Source: Actinomycetota bacterium
GTDB taxonomy: Bacteria > Actinomycetota > Acidimicrobiia > Acidimicrobiales > Acidimicrobiaceae
Direction of reading: 5' to 3'
Assembly (NCBI GenBank): GCA_004366215.1
Contig: SIRY01000153.1
Span: 1-8,474 of the forward strand
Length of the DNA: 8,474 bases
Numbering within the stretch: position 1 is the first letter of the stretch; the number at the start of each line of letters is the position of its first letter. Below, one piece after another: positions 5,968 through 8,474 of the stretch. The notes under the pieces are model-generated. The model saw only the letters and a list, made by a program, of their open reading frames with translations. It had not been told where the DNA came from and did not search any database. The position numbers and the translations under genes were made by a program.

Positions 5968-7548
5968 TCAGGGCAGCTGATCCTTCCCACGGACCTGGGA
6001 GCGGGCCTCGTAGCGCCGCTCAGCCTCGAGGCGGCCCACAGTGTAGCCACCTGCGTCGACGAAGCTCATGGCGTCGGCGATGCGACGGTGACCGACCTCC
6101 CCCACGGCGCGCCAGAGTGCGAGTGCTACCTGTCGGTACGTCGGGTGTCCTTGAGGCTGGGAGCGCAGCTCGAGCAGGTGCATGAGCTCACGCGCGTTGA
6201 CGACGAGTCCGAAGCGCACCTGCGTCGCGAACGGCAGGAGCAGGCGAGCCACCCCGGCGCCGGCGAGCTCGCGAACCTCCTCCACGAGTCTGCCGAGATC
6301 CTCGAGGTGTCGAGCGACGAACGGCCAGAGCCCTGCCTCCTCAACCAACGGTGCGACGCTGAAGCCGAGCCCTGGTGCGATCGGTGGTTCGATCAACGTG
6401 AGCAGCCGGTGACGAGCGAGATCTCGGTAGGCGCCGACGTCACACTCGACCTCAACGTGGTAGGTAGCCGCCTCGAGCGCGCGACCCGGCAGGTGTCGAC
6501 GATTGCTGCGCTCGCCGACGTAGCTGTGAAAGAGCGCATCGAGCGCCGCGGGACCGCTGCGATCGAGCATCGCCCGTGCCACGTCCAACGTTGGAGCGTC
6601 GCCGCGTTCGACGAGGATCCAGGCTCCCACCACCGCCTCTGCGTCGGGATCCCACCGTCTCAGCCGAACGCGAGGCTCGGCGAGCGTGACGTTCCATGAC
6701 CAGGGAGGCTCGGCGTGCGCTCGCGTCTTACCGAGGTACGCCACCATGGCGCCTCCTCGATCCGGGCGATCCATTCGCTGGGTCAGCCCTGGCACGAGCT
6801 CGTGCAGCACCCGAGCGAGCTGCTCGGCGACGTCGTGAGCTCCCGGCGTCGTGTCGGCGCGCAGCCGCCAGACGAGGCGCTCAGCCGCTTGAGCCGAGGC
6901 GACCACGCCGACATTGGTCAAGACGCCGAGGGGGAGCAGACCCCGAGCGGCGTCGAGTGCGGCCGCGCGCTGAGCTCGACGCAGTGCCTCTTCCTCACCG
7001 CCGTCGCGCGAGGCGAGGAGTGACAACGTCGCCGAGCGGACGGCATCGTAGGCCTGGAAGCTGCGCTCGACCGCATCGTCGTAGAGGTGGCGCGTCGTGG
7101 GGCTGAGACCTTCAGGCACGTACATCGGCCAGGTCCCGTCTCGCCGACGTCCAAGGAGCACGTACCTCGTCGACTGCTCGAGGTACGAGGCCAGGCGTCC
7201 TCGCTCAATGCGTCGGGCGAGCAGCGCCGGCACCTGTTCGATCGCGACGTGGACGACGCCGAGCTGCGCCACCGAGTCGTCGCCGTACTCGCCGATCACG
7301 CGGTCCAACAGCGCCCGTGTCCGCGCCTGCTCCGATGACGGTCTGGCCGGCCCGAGGTCCCCGACAAACTCCTCGAGCAGCGTTCGTCGAAGGGAGCGGG
7401 CGCTGCGGGAGTAGCGGGCGAACAGCGCAGCGGCGACCTCCACATCGAGGTTGCGCAACCCAAAGACCTGGGCATCGACGTCGGTCACGTACGGGGCGAG
7501 CATCACACGCTCGCGAGGGTCGAACTGCTCGGGTAGGTAGCTCTTCAC
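5968..7548 (-). CDS. Tandem ThyX-like (FAD-dependent thymidylate synthase-related) protein
   Basis: ThyX methylates dUMP using FAD, with the signature RHRxxSxNExSxRY. At 526 residues this protein is twice the usual ThyX length (~220-250) and holds two ThyX-like repeats. Repeat 1 has 'YGDDSVAQLGVVHVAIEQVP' (88-107), matching the ThyX H-E/D-S-V-x-x-H helix. It then has R116-G-R118-x-x-S121-Y-L-E124-Q-S126-T-R128-Y129, so the RHR histidine is Gly and the Asn is Leu. Repeat 2 has 'YRDLARHRLLT' (374-384), with R379-H380-R381 intact but the Ser-Glu-Ser part replaced by Pro-rich sequence. It also has 'NARELMHLLELRSQPQ' (451-466), like the ThyX dUMP-binding N-x-R-x-x-x-H-x-L-x-x-R segment. I recall such double proteins, annotated as ThyX, in Acidimicrobiia and Chloroflexi. 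Catalysis is unproven. GTG at 7548 has no Shine-Dalgarno. Confidence 0.88.
   Translation of the reverse strand: MKSYLPEQFDPRERVMLAPYVTDVDAQVFGLRNLDVEVAAALFARYSRSARSLRRTLLEEFVGDLGPARPSSEQARTRALLDRVIGEYGDDSVAQLGVVHVAIEQVPALLARRIERGRLASYLEQSTRYVLLGRRRDGTWPMYVPEGLSPTTRHLYDDAVERSFQAYDAVRSATLSLLASRDGGEEEALRRAQRAAALDAARGLLPLGVLTNVGVVASAQAAERLVWRLRADTTPGAHDVAEQLARVLHELVPGLTQRMDRPDRGGAMVAYLGKTRAHAEPPWSWNVTLAEPRVRLRRWDPDAEAVVGAWILVERGDAPTLDVARAMLDRSGPAALDALFHSYVGERSNRRHLPGRALEAATYHVEVECDVGAYRDLARHRLLTLIEPPIAPGLGFSVAPLVEEAGLWPFVARHLEDLGRLVEEVRELAGAGVARLLLPFATQVRFGLVVNARELMHLLELRSQPQGHPTYRQVALALWRAVGEVGHRRIADAMSFVDAGGYTVGRLEAERRYEARSQVRGKDQLP
7161..7187. repeat. 9-bp perfect inverted repeat inside the ThyX-like gene
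   Basis: CGTACCTCG and CGAGGTACG are separated by 9 nt. The repeat falls on the codons for residues 121-130 (SYLEQSTRYV), the conserved signature of repeat 1, so its two arms encode Y-L and R-Y-V. It probably arises from codon choice, since TAC, CTC, GAG and AGG are fixed by the protein. Confidence 0.6.
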
Positions 7549-7556
7549 GCGCGACG

Positions 7557-7562
7557 AGCCTA
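7557..7562 (-). promoter_or_regulatory. Possible -10 (TAGGCT) for a leaderless ThyX-like transcript
   Basis: In the 23-bp gap after helY the minus strand reads GTAGGCTCGTCGCGC just before the GTG at 7548. TAGGCT fits the actinobacterial TANNNT -10 and ends 8 nt before the GTG, so transcription could begin on the start codon itself. This would explain the missing Shine-Dalgarno. The matching -35 region (TCGAGG at 17 bp) is poor. Read-through from helY with coupled translation is the alternative. Confidence 0.3.
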
Positions 7563-7571
7563 CGCGGCGCG

Positions 7572-8474
7572 CTAGGGGGCCTCGAGCACGCGCGAGGGCG
7601 CCTCGCTTCGCTCAGGCCTGACCTCGGACGACAGCGCTACGATGCCACGGACAACCGCACGCTCGGCGTCGCGAGCGAGCTGCGACAGCGGTGTCTCGTC
7701 CCACGCCGCTGACACCTGGCGTAAGACGTCCGCGACCTGCTTGGCGGAGCGAACGAAGTCCCCTGGGGCCATCTCGTCGAGGTCGAGCACGGACTCGAGC
7801 GATGCCCCCTTTGCCCAGCGCCACACGGCGCGAGCCAACCCAGGTTGGACACCCCGAGACGGCGGAAGTCCGGCCGACGCCTCGGTTGCCCACTGCTCCG
7901 CCAGGAGGTCGCCCGCGAGGCGGTAGAGGGCCTCCATCGCCGCACTGTGCGGCCAGGGACCCGAGTGCGGGGAGTTCGGCCGGGGTTCGTAGACGAACCA
8001 CGACGCGACTGCGGCCAACTCCGCCGCGTCGAGTGCGCTGAGGTCCGCGCGTTCGAAGAATCGAACCACTGCAAGGTCGGTCTCGACGTACACCTGGGAG
8101 AGCCGCTCGCCACACGGCGTCAGCGTCCAGTCGGCGACACACTCGAATCGCTCCAGGACCGCCACGACTCGCTCGAGCTGGCTAGAGAGCCGCTGCGCCG
8201 AGCGGCGATGGCTGTCCGCGCCGTCACGGCCGCGGCGTCCGGGCGACTGCAGGAACGCGAAGGACGGCTCTACGGCCTCGCTGGTGCGCTGGCGACGGAG
8301 ACGAGCGAGCGCGAGCTCGAGGCCTCGATCCCGAGATCCATGGAGCATCCGTAGGCCGACCTTCCCTCGCGGACGCATCGACGGAACGTGACCCTCGTGC
8401 AGCCGGTAGCGCTGGCCACTCATCGAGACGGCGTGGATCCGAAGGCCGCCGCTGCGGCGGTGGGCGACTCGCTG
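7572..8474 (-). CDS. helY: C-terminal 300 residues of a HelY/Ski2-type DEAD-box helicase, cut by the window edge
   Basis: The frame is open to the right edge: 17 more in-frame codons precede the ATG at 8423, which is therefore internal. Family members are about 900 residues; the helicase core lies outside the window. The visible part is the DSHCT (DOB1/SKI2/HelY C-terminal) domain. Counted from ATG 8423, it shows 'DWTLTPCGERLSQVYVETDL' (98-117), 'LDAAELAAVASWFVYEPR' (131-148), 'AVWRWAKGASLESVLD' (199-214) and 'APGDFVRSAKQVADVLRQVS' (219-238), each matching the usual order of family motifs. Residues 1-30 match the end of the beta 'arch/insert' segment. These helicases unwind RNA or RNA/DNA in an ATP-dependent way. 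HelY in mycobacteria is named by similarity and is poorly characterised. The ThyX-like gene follows by 23 bp on the same strand. Confidence 0.92.
   Translation of the reverse strand, partial: QRVAHRRSGGLRIHAVSMSGQRYRLHEGHVPSMRPRGKVGLRMLHGSRDRGLELALARLRRQRTSEAVEPSFAFLQSPGRRGRDGADSHRRSAQRLSSQLERVVAVLERFECVADWTLTPCGERLSQVYVETDLAVVRFFERADLSALDAAELAAVASWFVYEPRPNSPHSGPWPHSAAMEALYRLAGDLLAEQWATEASAGLPPSRGVQPGLARAVWRWAKGASLESVLDLDEMAPGDFVRSAKQVADVLRQVSAAWDETPLSQLARDAERAVVRGIVALSSEVRPERSEAPSRVLEAP

Noticed and set aside
6088..6699. Plus-strand frame of 203 codons opposite the ThyX-like gene
   Set aside because: The ThyX-like frame has clear family motifs through this region; the opposite frame has none.
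8446..8460. GC-only hairpin CCGCCGCTGCGGCGG near the right edge
   Set aside because: It is inside the open helicase frame with no T-run, so it is not a terminator.

Overview
The window looks like a chromosomal segment of a high-GC actinobacterium. The base composition, the strong use of CTC, GAG, CGC and GTC codons, a DUF4193-type zinc-ribbon protein, a HelY-type helicase and a helical C-terminal motif common in actinobacteria all point that way. The overall flavour, with housekeeping genes tightly packed and a double-domain ThyX-like protein beside helY, suggests the class Acidimicrobiia. That last step is inference from memory of similar proteins, not from a search. There are no tRNAs, rRNAs, insertion sequences, CRISPR arrays or phage genes. 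The region is ordinary core genome with several unusual details.

Layout, left to right. (1) The 3' part of a plus-strand gene of unknown function enters from the left edge and ends at 650. (2) Two minus-strand genes follow: a pirin-family cupin (634-1605) and, upstream of it, endonuclease IV (1635-2483). The pirin gene has its own consensus TATAAT box, which overlaps the nfo stop codon, a small palindrome at the expected transcription start, and a near-perfect Shine-Dalgarno that fixes its start. (3) A 94-bp divergent spacer separates nfo from a plus-strand run of three genes: a 460-residue conserved-type unknown protein (2578-3960), a compact degenerate GNAT-like protein (3967-4347) and a Nudix hydrolase (4293-4730). 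The last two overlap by 55 bp in different frames. (4) From 4727 to the right edge everything is on the minus strand, in transcriptional order: the C-terminal 300 residues of a Ski2/HelY-type helicase (8474-7572), a tandem ThyX-like flavoprotein (7548-5968), an extremely acidic DUF4193-like zinc-ribbon protein (5911-5396) and a helical protein (5344-4727). The spacers are 23, 56 and 51 bp, so this looks like one operon or a close series.

The common themes are nucleic-acid and nucleotide maintenance: AP-site repair (nfo), nucleotide-pool housekeeping (Nudix), RNA/DNA unwinding (helY) and a relative of thymidylate synthase. The clearest object for follow-up is the tandem ThyX-like protein. The canonical ThyX signature is split between its two halves: the N-terminal repeat keeps the S-x-x-E-x-S-x-R-Y part and the C-terminal repeat keeps R-H-R. 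No obviously new mobile or defence system was found.
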